From assembly GCA_902562835.1 (NCBI GenBank), contig CACEUX010000006.1, positions 1-64,000 on the forward strand: a stretch of DNA of 64,000 bases. Direction: 5' to 3'. The DNA comes from an uncultured Fidelibacterota bacterium. GTDB lineage: Bacteria; Fidelibacterota; Marinisomatia; Marinisomatales; UBA1611. Numbering within the stretch: position 1 is the first letter of the stretch; the number at the start of each line of letters is the position of its first letter. The notes under the pieces were generated by a model. The model worked only from the letters and a program-made list of their open reading frames with translations, ran no database searches and was not told where the DNA came from. The position numbers and the translations under genes were made by a program. Of this stretch, positions 46,165 to 56,506 are shown piece by piece.

Positions 46165-46215
46165 TTACAAAAGAATTATCCTTATTCCTTAAATTTCACT
46201 ACTGTAAATTTTTGT

Positions 46216-47317
46216 GTGGAATTAAGTGATTTAAAAGAACAGTTTAATCTTGCTAAGAAAAAAGATTTAGAAATAAGGAGGCACCTTTGACCTAGAAAAG
46301 CGTTCAAGTAATTTAGAACAACTAAGGGAACAATCGTCTTTTCCTGACTTTTGGAATGATAGTCAGGAGGCATCTAATATTTTAAAAAATATTTCGCTTA
46401 TAGAGAAAGAAATTGCACTGTGGAAAGACCTCGCACGACGTCATGATGATATGGAAGTTTTATTTGAATTTGCAGATTCTGGAGAAACTGAGTTAAAAGA
46501 GATTCAAACGGAGCTAGATGCATACAAACAAATTATTGATAAAGTAGAATTAAAACTTACTCTTGGGAAGCCTGAAGATTTGCAAAATGCAATTGTTTCA
46601 ATACATCCTGGCGCAGGAGGCACGGAAAGTCAGGATTGGGCGCAAATGTTATACCGTATGTACTCGCGCTGGGCTGAAAAAGAGGAATATAAACTAGAAG
46701 TTATTGATTTCCAGCCTGGTGATGAAGCGGGTATAAAAGATGTGACTATTGAATTAAAAGGTGATTATGCTTTTGGCCTTTTAAAAGGTGAAGCTGGAGT
46801 TCATAGAATGGTAAGGATCTCACCCTTTGATGCAAATAGTAAAAGGCATACAAGTTTTGCATCAGTTTTTGTCTACCCTGCAGCAAAAGATAATATAGAG
46901 GTCAATATTAATCAGACGGACCTAAGAATAGACACATATAGAGCAAGTGGTGCTGGAGGTCAACATGTCAATAAAACTGATTCTGCCGTAAGAATTACCC
47001 ATATCCCGACTGGTATTGTTGCGCAGTGCCAAAATCAGCGTTCTCAGCATAAAAATAAAAATCAGGCAATGAAAATTTTAAAAGCACGGATATATCAATT
47101 AGAATTGGAAAAAGAGAAGGAAAAGAATAAGGATCTCGAGAATAAAAAAATGGATATTGGTTGGGGTAGCCAAATTAGGTCATATGTTTTCCATCCCTAT
47201 CAAATGGTAAAAGATCATAGAACAAAGGAAGAGAATGGTAATACTCAGGCAGTTATGGATGGTAACCTAGATCGATTTATTCGTGCTTACCTATTAAATA
47301 TGATTCATCAAAAATAA
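46216..47317 (+). CDS. prfB: Peptide chain release factor 2, with +1 programmed frameshift
   Basis: RF2 ends translation at UGA and UAA. The ORF track shows only 46451-47317, but the gene begins at GTG 46216: 24 codons (ELSDLKEQFNLAKKKDLEIR, then RHL) run to an in-frame TGA at 46288-46290. Skipping one base after CTT continues as DLEKRSSNLEQL in the main frame. The total is 366 residues, the normal RF2 size, and the pre-shift segment matches the E. coli arrangement. The GGQ motif is GAGGQHVNKTDS. No good Shine-Dalgarno precedes the GTG. Location: join(46216..46287, 46289..47317). Confidence 0.93.
46276..46291 (+). promoter_or_regulatory. prfB +1 programmed-frameshift site
   Basis: AGGAGG-CAC-CTT-TGA-C has the canonical structure: an internal Shine-Dalgarno three bases before the CTT slip codon, then the poorly terminating UGAC. 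RF2 scarcity favours the shift, giving autoregulation. Confidence 0.93.
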
Positions 47318-47337
47318 GTGGTTGTAAAGGATTAATT

Positions 47338-48831
47338 ATGTCAGATCAAAATAAAAGTTTAAAGCAGATAATGGATTTTAGGGTAGAGAAATTAGATGCA
47401 TTGCGAGAAGCTGGTATTAACCCCTATCCAGTAAAATTTGACCCATCACATTCTAGTGCATTTATTAAGTCGAACTACAATGAGATTGAGGGAAAAACTG
47501 TTAAAATTGCTGGTAGAATTATGGCCTTAAGGAAGATGGGTAAAGCATCTTTTTCTCAAGTAATGGACTCTGAGGGTCGAATTCAATTTTTTATTCGAAG
47601 AGATGATGTTGGAGATGAATCTTATTCTTGTTTTAAGCTTCTAGATATTGGTGATTATGTGGGAGTTGAGGGATTAGTCTTTACTACAAAAACAGGTGAA
47701 ATATCTATTCATACTTCAGCTTTATCTGTTTTAGCAAAAAGTATTCGTCCACTACCTGTTGTTAAAGAAAAAGATGGTAAAATATTTGACTCGTTTTCAG
47801 ATAAAGAACTCCGTTATAGAAACCGACATTTAGATTTAATATTAAATCCGGAAGTAAAGGAAACATTTATTAGTCGTGCCGCAATTATTAGATCAATAAG
47901 AGAATTTTTAGATAATAAAAGTTTCCTTGAGGTTGAGACGCCAGTTTTACAGCCCCTATATGGCGGCGCAAATGCACGACCATTCATAACACATCATAAT
48001 TCTTTAGACCAAACTCTTTATTTAAGAATTGCTGATGAACTCTATTTAAAAAGGCTAATTATTGGTGGATTTGATCGTGTATATGAAATAGCCAAAGATT
48101 TTCGTAATGAGGGCATAGATAGAAATCATAATCCTGAGTTCACTATGCTTGAGTTTTATTGGGCATATGCTGATTATGAAGACTGTATGGAATTAGTTGA
48201 AGATTTAATTCGACAATCTGCTAAAAAGATAGATGCAATGAATATTAATTGGGGAGGAATGGATATTGATCTATCAAAAAAGTTTATAAGAAAACCATTT
48301 TTTGAACTTTTGTATGAAGCTACTGGTCACGATATAGCTGACTTAGATGAAAAAAAGCTTAGAGAAATATGTACTGAAAAAGAGATAAGCATTGATGATG
48401 ATTTTAATCTAGGGCAAATACTTGATGAATTAATGAGTGAATTAGTTGAACCAAAACTTATCCAGCCAACTTTTGTAATAGATTATCCTAAAGAGATATC
48501 TCCTTTAGCAAAAGCACATAGGAATGGGAATCCAAGTATAGTAGAACGTTTTGAATTATTTATAGGAGGTGCAGAGTTTGCGAACTCTTTTTCAGAGCTA
48601 AATGACCCAATCGATCAAAGAAATAGATTGGAGGCTCAAGCTCTGCTCAGAGAGGGAGGTGATGATGAAGCACAGCCAATTGATGAAAACTTTATTCAAG
48701 CCATGGAATGTGGCATGCCACCAACTGGCGGAGTTGGTATAGGTATTGACCGCCTTACAATGCTTCTTACAGGCAATCGCTGGATAAAGGATGTGATATT
48801 ATTCCCGATCTTGCGTTCTGAAAATATATAG
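47338..48831 (+). CDS. lysS: Lysyl-tRNA synthetase, class II
   Basis: A 497-residue class II enzyme charging tRNA-Lys. The N-terminal OB-fold anticodon-binding domain is seen as VKIAGRIMALRKMGKASFSQVMD. Motif 2 is FRNEGIDRNHNPEFTMLEFYWAY (about 255-277) and motif 3 GGVGIGIDRLTMLL (about 465-478). The order prfB-lysS is common in bacteria. Twenty bases separate it from prfB and two from the next gene. Confidence 0.97.
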   Translation: MSDQNKSLKQIMDFRVEKLDALREAGINPYPVKFDPSHSSAFIKSNYNEIEGKTVKIAGRIMALRKMGKASFSQVMDSEGRIQFFIRRDDVGDESYSCFKLLDIGDYVGVEGLVFTTKTGEISIHTSALSVLAKSIRPLPVVKEKDGKIFDSFSDKELRYRNRHLDLILNPEVKETFISRAAIIRSIREFLDNKSFLEVETPVLQPLYGGANARPFITHHNSLDQTLYLRIADELYLKRLIIGGFDRVYEIAKDFRNEGIDRNHNPEFTMLEFYWAYADYEDCMELVEDLIRQSAKKIDAMNINWGGMDIDLSKKFIRKPFFELLYEATGHDIADLDEKKLREICTEKEISIDDDFNLGQILDELMSELVEPKLIQPTFVIDYPKEISPLAKAHRNGNPSIVERFELFIGGAEFANSFSELNDPIDQRNRLEAQALLREGGDDEAQPIDENFIQAMECGMPPTGGVGIGIDRLTMLLTGNRWIKDVILFPILRSENI

Positions 48832-48833
48832 AC

Positions 48834-50000
48834 GTGTTTTTAAGCCTTAAACTGGCAATACGTTTTTTATTCTCACATAAATTAGGAAGTTTCTCTTCCT
48901 TTGCAAGCTGGTTAGCAATAGGTGGGCTTTCAATTGGGGTTACTGCTTTAATGTTAACAGCAAGTATCATAGAAGGATTCCAAGACGTAATTTCTGAAAA
49001 ATTATCATCATTTGAGGGTCATGCTAGGATATCGCATATTTTAGGTAAGCCTATTAATATATCAAATGAACCAATTAATTCATTACTCAAAGATTCTAAC
49101 AATTTACCAGACGAATTTATTAGGGGAGTTTGCATGGTGCGTTCTGGTGCTTTTGCTGAAGGAGTTTTGATTGAAGGTATTAATTTTTTACCTAGATCAA
49201 TTTCAATGAATCAAAATAAACAAATTGAACCTAACGAGATTGTTTTAGGTAATGGTCTTGCATTATCTCTTAATGTTAAAGAAGGTGACACACTTTTTAT
49301 TCAATCCTTTCCCCAAGGCAACTTGTATTTAAATACTCCAAGAATTAAGGCTCTCAGAATAAGTAAAATATTTTCTTCAGGGTTACAAGAATTTGACAAA
49401 ACTCTTGCATATACTAGGCTAGAAGATGCTAGATGGTTACTTTCATTAAATAGCAACGAGGTTTCAGGACTTATAGTTAACAATGAATTTTTATCTCAAT
49501 ATCAAAAAAGAATCAAATATCCTTTCCATCTTGAAACATGGAAGGAGAGACATTCTCTACTTTTTGAATGGATAGATCTACAACGTTGGCCAGCTTATCT
49601 TATGTTTGGCCTAATCGCTTTAGTTGGCTTGGTTAATCTAATTGCATCGATAGCTATGATTATAATAGAAAAATCAAGCCAAATAGGCATTCTGCTTTCT
49701 CAAGGCATAACTAAAGTTGACTTAGTACGAATTTTTGTTTTGCAAGGCGTTTTTATAGGATTTATAGGTGGATTACTTGGGGGTTTGATGTCAACAATTA
49801 TTATTTTTATACAATTAAGATACAGACTTTTTGAAATACCAGCTGATATTTATTTTATGGACAATGTTCCTTTCTCGTTTAACATTTTTATTTTTTTGAT
49901 AATCTTAGGCTTGGTTCTCCTTTTTTCAATCCTCGCTTCATGGGTACCAGTTAAAAATTTATCAAAATTCAATATTGTGGCAGCTTTGAGGTATGAATGA
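48834..50000 (+). CDS. LolC/LolE-type ABC transporter permease (first)
   Basis: An inner-membrane permease of the lipoprotein-release system, which passes lipoproteins to LolA. The 388-residue chain has an N-terminal helix (ASWLAIGGLSIGVTALMLTASII) with the family GLS.GV pattern, a large periplasmic domain and three C-terminal FtsX-type helices. The start is GTG two bases after the lysS stop. Two permease genes plus lolD indicate a LolCDE complex; which is C and which is E cannot be decided here. Confidence 0.85.
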   Translation: MFLSLKLAIRFLFSHKLGSFSSFASWLAIGGLSIGVTALMLTASIIEGFQDVISEKLSSFEGHARISHILGKPINISNEPINSLLKDSNNLPDEFIRGVCMVRSGAFAEGVLIEGINFLPRSISMNQNKQIEPNEIVLGNGLALSLNVKEGDTLFIQSFPQGNLYLNTPRIKALRISKIFSSGLQEFDKTLAYTRLEDARWLLSLNSNEVSGLIVNNEFLSQYQKRIKYPFHLETWKERHSLLFEWIDLQRWPAYLMFGLIALVGLVNLIASIAMIIIEKSSQIGILLSQGITKVDLVRIFVLQGVFIGFIGGLLGGLMSTIIIFIQLRYRLFEIPADIYFMDNVPFSFNIFIFLIILGLVLLFSILASWVPVKNLSKFNIVAALRYE

Positions 50001-51160
50001 ATTGGGAAAAATACATTTCTGAGCGTTTTTACATTTCTTCAAATAAACAGGGTAAACACCTTGGAGTGCTATCAATGATTGGAATGGGTATTGGTTGTTT
50101 CGCAATGATAGTCTCTATATCTGTGATGAATGGATTTGAAACTATGGTTCATGGAAAATTAAAAGGGATTGAAGGAGACATAAGTATTTTAGGTAATCCT
50201 GAAGAGAAAATATTAAATAAAGTAGATGGTGTTACAGAGATTATGCCTTTTATGGAAAGAAAAGGTATCATTGAAGTAAATGATATAAGCAGAGTGGCAT
50301 CTATTAAAGCAATTGATGAAACAAAAATGGACAGGTTTTACAATCTTAATTTTATAGGAGATATACCACAATTAGGGCAGATAGTTATTGGGCAAGACCT
50401 AGCCAATCGGTTAGGTAAGGGAATTGGTGAAGACCTCTTTGCATATAGTCCTGTCGACCAAACCGTTGGATTGGCAATTCCACATAAAAAGAAATTGAAA
50501 ATAAGCGGTATTTTTTCAACAAGATTACTTGACTATGATGAGCGTCTTGTATTCATTTCTCTAAAAGATGGTCAAAGTATTTTTAAAAGAAAATACAAAA
50601 TTGATGGATATGATTTAATGACCAGTAAAGTTAGTACAAATATTATTAAGCAAGAGTTGATTAAAAAATTAGGTTTGGAATACCCAGTTTATACATGGGA
50701 CGAGAAAAATAAATCATTAGTTAGTGCCATGAAAATGGAAAGACTCGGAACCTTTGTAGTACTAAGCTTAATATTTTTAGTTGCAGCATTTAATCTGGCT
50801 GCAAATTTGACGCTGATATCAATACAAAAAATGAAAGAGGTTGGTGTAATTAGAGCAATGGGTGCGCCTACTGGCTCTATTTATAAAATGATTATTCTTT
50901 TGGGGTATAAAAGAGCAGGTACAGGCCTATTAGTTGGGTTTTTATGTGGACTTATTATTGTTATTTTACAAAACCAGTTTAAGATAATTCCCTTGCCTTC
51001 AAGTATATATTTTATTGATTCACTACCAATGTTACTTTACGCTTCAGATATACTTATCATACTAATAGTTTCATTCCTATTCATTTTAGTTGCTTCTATT
51101 CTATCAGGTAGAAAATTAATATCAACCCAAATTAGTGAGTCATTGCAATGGGTAAAATAG
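49997..51160 (+). CDS. LolC/LolE-type ABC transporter permease (second)
   Basis: A second FtsX/MacB-type permease of 387 residues with the opening YISERFYISSNKQGKHLGVLSMIGMGIGC, the N-terminal hydrophobic helix, the periplasmic domain, and three C-terminal helices beginning at VLSLIFLVAAFNLAANLTLI. The family block KMKEVGVIRAMGAP is clear. It overlaps the first permease by four bases (ATGA) and lolD by 13. It probably pairs with the first permease as a heterodimer. Confidence 0.87.
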   Translation: MNWEKYISERFYISSNKQGKHLGVLSMIGMGIGCFAMIVSISVMNGFETMVHGKLKGIEGDISILGNPEEKILNKVDGVTEIMPFMERKGIIEVNDISRVASIKAIDETKMDRFYNLNFIGDIPQLGQIVIGQDLANRLGKGIGEDLFAYSPVDQTVGLAIPHKKKLKISGIFSTRLLDYDERLVFISLKDGQSIFKRKYKIDGYDLMTSKVSTNIIKQELIKKLGLEYPVYTWDEKNKSLVSAMKMERLGTFVVLSLIFLVAAFNLAANLTLISIQKMKEVGVIRAMGAPTGSIYKMIILLGYKRAGTGLLVGFLCGLIIVILQNQFKIIPLPSSIYFIDSLPMLLYASDILIILIVSFLFILVASILSGRKLISTQISESLQWVK

Positions 51161-51822
51161 TTCTTAAGGCAAATGAGATTTGCAAATCATATAAAAATGG
51201 AGTAAATAAACTCAACGTATTAAATGGTCTGTCACTTTTAATCGAGGATGGTGAAATGATAACAATTATGGGCCAATCTGGATCCGGAAAATCTACTGCA
51301 TTAAATATTTTGGGAACTTTAGACAAGCCTGATTCAGGTAACCTCGAAATAAAAGGGATTGATACAGACACTTTGAATAATAAAGATATTGCAAAACTTA
51401 GAAACAGAGATATTGGTTTTATTTTTCAATTCCATCATTTACTTCCTGAGTTTACGGCCTTAGAGAATGTATTGATTCCTACATGGATAAAAGGTGAATT
51501 TGATTTTGAAGCTAAAGTAATAGATTTATTTCAAACTCTTGGGGTTGCAGATAGAATTCATCATTTTCCAAATGAATTATCAGGTGGAGAAAGGTCTAGG
51601 GTCGCTACCATTCGTGCTATTATTAACAAGCCATGTGTTTTGTTCGCAGATGAGCCAACGGGAAATCTTGATGAAAAAAACTCTACAAAACTAATTGACC
51701 TATTGGGTCAAATAAATAGAGATTTTAATCAATCAATTGTTATAACTACGCACAATCCTGAAATTGCATCAATTGGTAATAAACAATATAAACTCGAAGA
51801 AGGTTTACTAAATAAGGTATAA
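51148..51822 (+). CDS. lolD: Lipoprotein-releasing ABC transporter ATPase LolD
   Basis: A 224-residue ATPase with Walker A GQSGSGKST (42-50), signature LSGGERSR (144-151) and Walker B VLFADEP (165-170), followed by TGNLDEKNS typical of the LolD/MacB/FtsE group. QFHHLLPEFTALENV fits LolD. It lies in phase with two LolC/E-type permeases. It energises release of outer-membrane lipoproteins from the inner membrane. clpC starts on the next base after the stop. Confidence 0.92.
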   Translation: MGKIVLKANEICKSYKNGVNKLNVLNGLSLLIEDGEMITIMGQSGSGKSTALNILGTLDKPDSGNLEIKGIDTDTLNNKDIAKLRNRDIGFIFQFHHLLPEFTALENVLIPTWIKGEFDFEAKVIDLFQTLGVADRIHHFPNELSGGERSRVATIRAIINKPCVLFADEPTGNLDEKNSTKLIDLLGQINRDFNQSIVITTHNPEIASIGNKQYKLEEGLLNKV

Positions 51823-54288
51823 ATGAAAGAAAATTTTTCAAAAAGAGTTCAACAAATAATAAAAAATTCAAAAGAAGAAGCAATCCGACTAGGACATAGC
51901 TATGTTGGTTCTGAACATCTATTGTTGGGGATGCTAAAGGAAGATACTGGTTTATCAAAAAAAGTTCTCGATGTCTTTGATATTAAAATTTCTGAAATGA
52001 TATCAATGATAGAGAATATGATAAAATCATCAGGTGGCACCATGACTCTAGGTCACTTACCACTTACACGTAGAGCTGAACGTATTTTAAGAAATTCTTA
52101 CAACGAAGCATCTACACGTGGCGAAAATATTGCAGATGATGAACATTTGTTATTGGCCATTTTAAAAGAATCTGAGGGAATTGCATCGGATATTTTAAAA
52201 TCATTTTCTCTTGATTATGAAACTATTAGTGACTTGATAGATTCAGATGCTGAAGATAAAACAATTGCCGATCTAGGACATTCTTCTGGAGTATCTGGAA
52301 AAAGTAAAACTCCAACTTTAGATCATTTTTCTAGAGATATCACTCATATGGCAAAAAGGGGAAAGCTCGATCCTGTTATAGGTAGAGAAAAGGAAATTGA
52401 AAGAGTTGCTCAAATTCTAACGCGTAGAAAAAAGAATAATCCGGTTTTAATTGGAGAACCAGGAGTAGGAAAAACTGCAATAATTGAGGGCCTAGCACAG
52501 AGGATAATTCGTAAAGTAGTGCCTAGAACTCTGCATAATCAAAGAATATTGTCCTTAGACCTTGCTGCTTTAGTAGCCGGAACTAAATATAGAGGTCAGT
52601 TTGAAGAGCGCTTAAAAAGTGTGATGATGGAATTAGAGATAAGTGATAATATTATTATTTTCATTGATGAACTACATACTATTGTTGGAGCTGGAGGCGC
52701 TTCTGGCTCTCTAGATGCTTCAAATATGTTTAAACCTTCATTGGCAAGAGGCGATATTCATTGTATTGGTGCTACGACATTAGATGAATATCGAAAATAT
52801 ATAGAGAAAGATGGTGCACTTGATCGAAGATTTCAGAAAATCACTGTCAGCCCGCCATCCATTCAAGAGTCGATGGATATTCTTCATGGTTTAAAAGAAA
52901 AATATGAAGAGCACCACAAAGTAAAATATACTAATAATGCAATAGATGCATGTGTTAATCTATCAGAAAGATATATATCTGATAAATTCCTACCAGATAA
53001 AGCAATTGATATAATGGATGAAGCGGGTGCAAGAGCTCATATGTATAATTTGGAAGTGCCAAAAACTATTTTAGACATGGAAGATAAAGTCCAAAAGATT
53101 AGAGAAGAAAAAGAACTTAAAGTGTCAGAACAACTATTTGAGGATGCCGCTTCTCTAAGAGATAAAGAAAGACAATTATTTAAAAAGCTATCAAAGGCGC
53201 AGGTAAAATGGCAAGAGGGAGAAGGCAAGCGCTTAATCGATATTGATTCTGAAACTATTGCAGATGTTGTCTCTCTTATAACTGGTATTCCTCTTTCAAA
53301 AGTAGCAGAATCAGAGAGCGAACGTTTACTGAATCTTAATGAAGAGCTAAGTAATTATATCATTGGACAAAATGAAGCAATAAATAGTATAACAAATGCA
53401 ATTAGACGTTCGAGGACCGGTCTTAAAAGTCCTGACCGACCAATAGGGGTTTTCCTTTTTCTTGGCCCAACAGGCGTTGGCAAAACAGAATTAGCAAAAT
53501 GTTTAGCTAAATATTTATTTCCTCATAGTAATGCGCTGGTAAAAGTAGATATGTCAGAATTTACGGAACGTTTTTCTATTTCAAGATTAATAGGGGCACC
53601 TCCCGGCTATGTTGGATATGAAGAGGGTGGAGAACTCACTGAAAAGGTTAGAAGAAACCCATATTCAGTCATTCTTTTGGATGAAATTGAAAAGGGTCAT
53701 CCAGATATATTCAATGTATTACTTCAAGTTTTTGATGAGGGTACTTTAACAGATGGGCTTGGTAGAAAAATAGACTTTAGAAATTCAATTTTGATTATGA
53801 CATCCAATATAGGTACAAGAGAGCTAAAAAATAATGGTTTTGGTTTCGGTAGAGAAAAAGATGAAGAAGAGTATCAAAAAATGAAACAAAAAATTATGGA
53901 TAATGTAGAAAAATTATTCTCGCCTGAATTGGTAAACCGAATCGATGAATCTATTGTTTTCCATCAGCTTAATGAGAAGAATGTTTATGAAATAATTGAT
54001 TTGCAAATTTCTGACCTTGTTAATAATCTTTCAAAAATTGGACTAAAGATTAAGTTGAATAAATCTGCTAAAAAATACTTAGCCAAGCATGGTTATGATT
54101 CTAGATATGGAGTTAGAATGCTTCGTCGAGAAATTCAAAGTTCTCTTGAGGATCCAATTTCTGAATTACTTTTAAGGAAAGTATTTCCTAAAGGTACAAT
54201 AATAACGGTTAAGTCAGTGAAGAATAAATTAATATTTGATTATAGATTCAGAAGAAAATCAAAATCTTCTGAATTATCCCTAAAGTAA
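51823..54288 (+). CDS. clpC: ATP-dependent Clp protease ATP-binding subunit ClpC
   Basis: An 821-residue Hsp100 unfoldase. It has two Clp-N repeats ([11 protein letters not shown] and [11 protein letters not shown]), NBD1 with GEPGVGKT (about 213), a short middle region with a UVR-like segment ([17 protein letters not shown]), and NBD2 with GPTGVGKT (about 548). The UVR segment and the short middle domain point to ClpC rather than ClpA or ClpB. It would feed substrates to ClpP, which is not in the window. No McsA/McsB genes are nearby. It begins on the base after the lolD stop. Confidence 0.93.
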   Translation: MKENFSKRVQQIIKNSKEEAIRLGHSYVGSEHLLLGMLKEDTGLSKKVLDVFDIKISEMISMIENMIKSSGGTMTLGHLPLTRRAERILRNSYNEASTRGENIADDEHLLLAILKESEGIASDILKSFSLDYETISDLIDSDAEDKTIADLGHSSGVSGKSKTPTLDHFSRDITHMAKRGKLDPVIGREKEIERVAQILTRRKKNNPVLIGEPGVGKTAIIEGLAQRIIRKVVPRTLHNQRILSLDLAALVAGTKYRGQFEERLKSVMMELEISDNIIIFIDELHTIVGAGGASGSLDASNMFKPSLARGDIHCIGATTLDEYRKYIEKDGALDRRFQKITVSPPSIQESMDILHGLKEKYEEHHKVKYTNNAIDACVNLSERYISDKFLPDKAIDIMDEAGARAHMYNLEVPKTILDMEDKVQKIREEKELKVSEQLFEDAASLRDKERQLFKKLSKAQVKWQEGEGKRLIDIDSETIADVVSLITGIPLSKVAESESERLLNLNEELSNYIIGQNEAINSITNAIRRSRTGLKSPDRPIGVFLFLGPTGVGKTELAKCLAKYLFPHSNALVKVDMSEFTERFSISRLIGAPPGYVGYEEGGELTEKVRRNPYSVILLDEIEKGHPDIFNVLLQVFDEGTLTDGLGRKIDFRNSILIMTSNIGTRELKNNGFGFGREKDEEEYQKMKQKIMDNVEKLFSPELVNRIDESIVFHQLNEKNVYEIIDLQISDLVNNLSKIGLKIKLNKSAKKYLAKHGYDSRYGVRMLRREIQSSLEDPISELLLRKVFPKGTIITVKSVKNKLIFDYRFRRKSKSSELSLK

Positions 54289-54499
54289 TATATCATAAGC
54301 TGGATATTTATGTTATGCCTAATCGATGTTTATTAATTAATTATCCAAATTCACTTTCATAAAAATAGGATGTAAAATCTCTGCCATAAAGTAAGATTAA
54401 TTAGAATAGTCTGTCAATATTAACTACTATTTTATATGGTATATTCCTTGCAAGTCGTAGTTCGAGATAGTTTATAATTTTTAGTTTTTTGGAGATAGT
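54289..54499. other. dnaK upstream region with candidate promoter
   Basis: A 211-base AT-rich gap. TTGCAA (54448) and TATAAT (54473-54478) are 19 bases apart and could be a vegetative promoter just before the dnaK GGAG ribosome site. No CIRCE element (TTAGCACTC-N9-GAGTGCTAA) and no good sigma-32-type site is visible. Confidence 0.35.
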
Positions 54500-56401
54500 A
54501 TGAGTAAAATTATTGGAATTGACCTTGGTACTACCAATTCATGTGTAGCTGTACTTGAAGGTGGTGAACCAACAGTAATCACAAGTCCAGAAGGTGGTCG
54601 GACTACTCCTTCTGTTGTTGGATTTGCAAAAGATGGAGATCGCTTGGTAGGTCAAGCTGCTAAACGACAGGCTGTTACAAACCCTGAAAACACTGTTTTT
54701 TCAATTAAGCGTTTTGTAGGAAGAATGTTTGATGAGGTTAGTACAGAGATATCTGAAGTACCATATAAAGTTGAAAAAAACTCTAGTGGCGCCTGTGTAG
54801 TCAAAGCAGGTGAAAAAGAGTACACTCCACCTGAAATTTCTGCTATGGTTCTCCAAAAATTGAAGCAGCAGGCAGAGGAGTATCTTGGATCCAAAGTAAC
54901 AGATGCAGTTATAACAGTTCCAGCCTATTTTAATGATTCACAGAGGCAAGCAACAAAAGATGCAGGTAAAATAGCAGGCTTAAATGTCAGACGCATCATT
55001 AATGAACCCACTGCTGCATCATTAGCATACGGCCTAGATAAGAAAAAAGATGAAAAAATTGCCGTCTTTGATCTAGGCGGTGGTACTTTTGACGTTTCAA
55101 TTTTAGAACTTGGTGATGGTGTTTTTGAAGTTAAATCATCAAATGGAGATGGACATCTTGGTGGAGATGATTTCGATCAAAAAGTTATTGACTGGATTGC
55201 TAATGAATTTGATAAATCTGATGGCATTGATCTTAGAAAAGACCCAATGGCTCTACAGCGTTTAAAAGAAGCTGCAGAGACGGCGAAAAAAGAATTATCA
55301 ACATCTAAACAGACTGACATCAATCTACCATTTGTTACAGCAGATGCCTCAGGACCAAAGCATCTAAACCTAACACTATCTCAAGCTAAATTTGAAGAAT
55401 TAGTAAGTGATTTGATTAATAGAACAATTGAACCATGTGTCCAAGCAATTGAAGATGCGGGATTATCGAAGTCTGAAATTGATGAGGTGATTCTAGTAGG
55501 TGGCTCCACTAGGATTCCAAAGATTCAAGAACAGGTAAAAGAGATATTTGGTAAAGAACCAAATAAAAGTGTCAACCCTGATGAAGTTGTCGCACTTGGT
55601 GCGGCTATTCAAGGTGGCGTTTTATCTGGAGATGTTGATGATATACTTCTTCTTGATGTTACGCCCTTATCACTTGGTATTGAAACACTAGGTAGTGTTT
55701 CGACAACATTGATAGAAAGGAATACAACTATTCCAACAAAAAAGTCACAGGTTTTTAGTACTGCGGCTGATAATCAGACCACTGTTGAGATTCATGTATT
55801 ACAGGGAGAAAGGCAAATGGCCACAGATAACAAGACGATTGGCAGATTTCACCTTGCAGACATACCTCCTTCACCACGCGGAGTTCCCCAAATTGAAGTT
55901 TCATTTGATATAGATGCAAATGGAATACTTAATGTAAATGCAAAAGATAAGGCTACAGGAAAGGAACAGAGCATTAGGATTGAGGCATCAAGTGGTTTAA
56001 GTGATTCAGAAATAGATAAGATGGTAAATGAAGCAAAAAAACATGAATCTGAAGATAAAGATAAAAGAGAGAAAATTGACCTAATTAACCAATCAGAGCA
56101 CCTTATTTATGAAACGGAAAAAAATGTTAAGGAACATGCTGACAAATTGGAAAAATCAGAAAAGGGAGATTTAGATGAAAAGGTCAAAGCTCTAACCAAA
56201 GCTAAAGAAAGTGGTAACATAGAAGATATTAGATTCTCAATGGATGCCCTAAATGCTTCATGGAGTGCAGTCGCTTCAAAATTGTACGATTCTACTAAAC
56301 AGGAACCCAATGCTTCTGAACAACAGACAAATCAAGATGCTGAAAAAAAAGAAAAGAAGGAAGGGGAAATTGAAGATGCAGATTTTGAGGTTGTAGACTA
56401 A
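54500..56401 (+). CDS. dnaK: Chaperone DnaK (Hsp70)
   Basis: A 633-residue chaperone. The nucleotide-binding domain has [62 protein letters not shown] and [12 protein letters not shown]. The substrate-binding domain follows ([14 protein letters not shown]), and the lid ends in the usual acidic tail [24 protein letters not shown] leader supports the ATG. grpE, dnaJ and hrcA are not adjacent, so it stands as a single-gene unit closed by a terminator. Confidence 0.98.
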   Translation: MSKIIGIDLGTTNSCVAVLEGGEPTVITSPEGGRTTPSVVGFAKDGDRLVGQAAKRQAVTNPENTVFSIKRFVGRMFDEVSTEISEVPYKVEKNSSGACVVKAGEKEYTPPEISAMVLQKLKQQAEEYLGSKVTDAVITVPAYFNDSQRQATKDAGKIAGLNVRRIINEPTAASLAYGLDKKKDEKIAVFDLGGGTFDVSILELGDGVFEVKSSNGDGHLGGDDFDQKVIDWIANEFDKSDGIDLRKDPMALQRLKEAAETAKKELSTSKQTDINLPFVTADASGPKHLNLTLSQAKFEELVSDLINRTIEPCVQAIEDAGLSKSEIDEVILVGGSTRIPKIQEQVKEIFGKEPNKSVNPDEVVALGAAIQGGVLSGDVDDILLLDVTPLSLGIETLGSVSTTLIERNTTIPTKKSQVFSTAADNQTTVEIHVLQGERQMATDNKTIGRFHLADIPPSPRGVPQIEVSFDIDANGILNVNAKDKATGKEQSIRIEASSGLSDSEIDKMVNEAKKHESEDKDKREKIDLINQSEHLIYETEKNVKEHADKLEKSEKGDLDEKVKALTKAKESGNIEDIRFSMDALNASWSAVASKLYDSTKQEPNASEQQTNQDAEKKEKKEGEIEDADFEVVD

Positions 56402-56430
56402 AGTATCTAAAATATATCAATAAATATAAA

Positions 56431-56460
56431 AAAGGCACTCTGAACGAGTGCTTTTTTTAT
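56431..56460 (+). terminator. Intrinsic terminator after dnaK
   Basis: GCACTC-TGAAC-GAGTGC hairpin preceded by an A run and followed by seven T residues. This is a classical rho-independent terminator 30 bases after the dnaK stop. Confidence 0.9.
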
Positions 56461-56506
56461 ATTTGGAACTCGCTTCCTATATACAAGTTTATTTTATAAT
56501 GTTTCT

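Noticed and set aside
46451-47317. prfB as a simple ORF starting at 46451
   Set aside because: The N-terminal helical domain is encoded upstream and joined through an obvious frameshift site.
54289-54499. CIRCE or sigma-32 heat-shock control of dnaK
   Set aside because: Neither consensus was found on reading the whole upstream gap.
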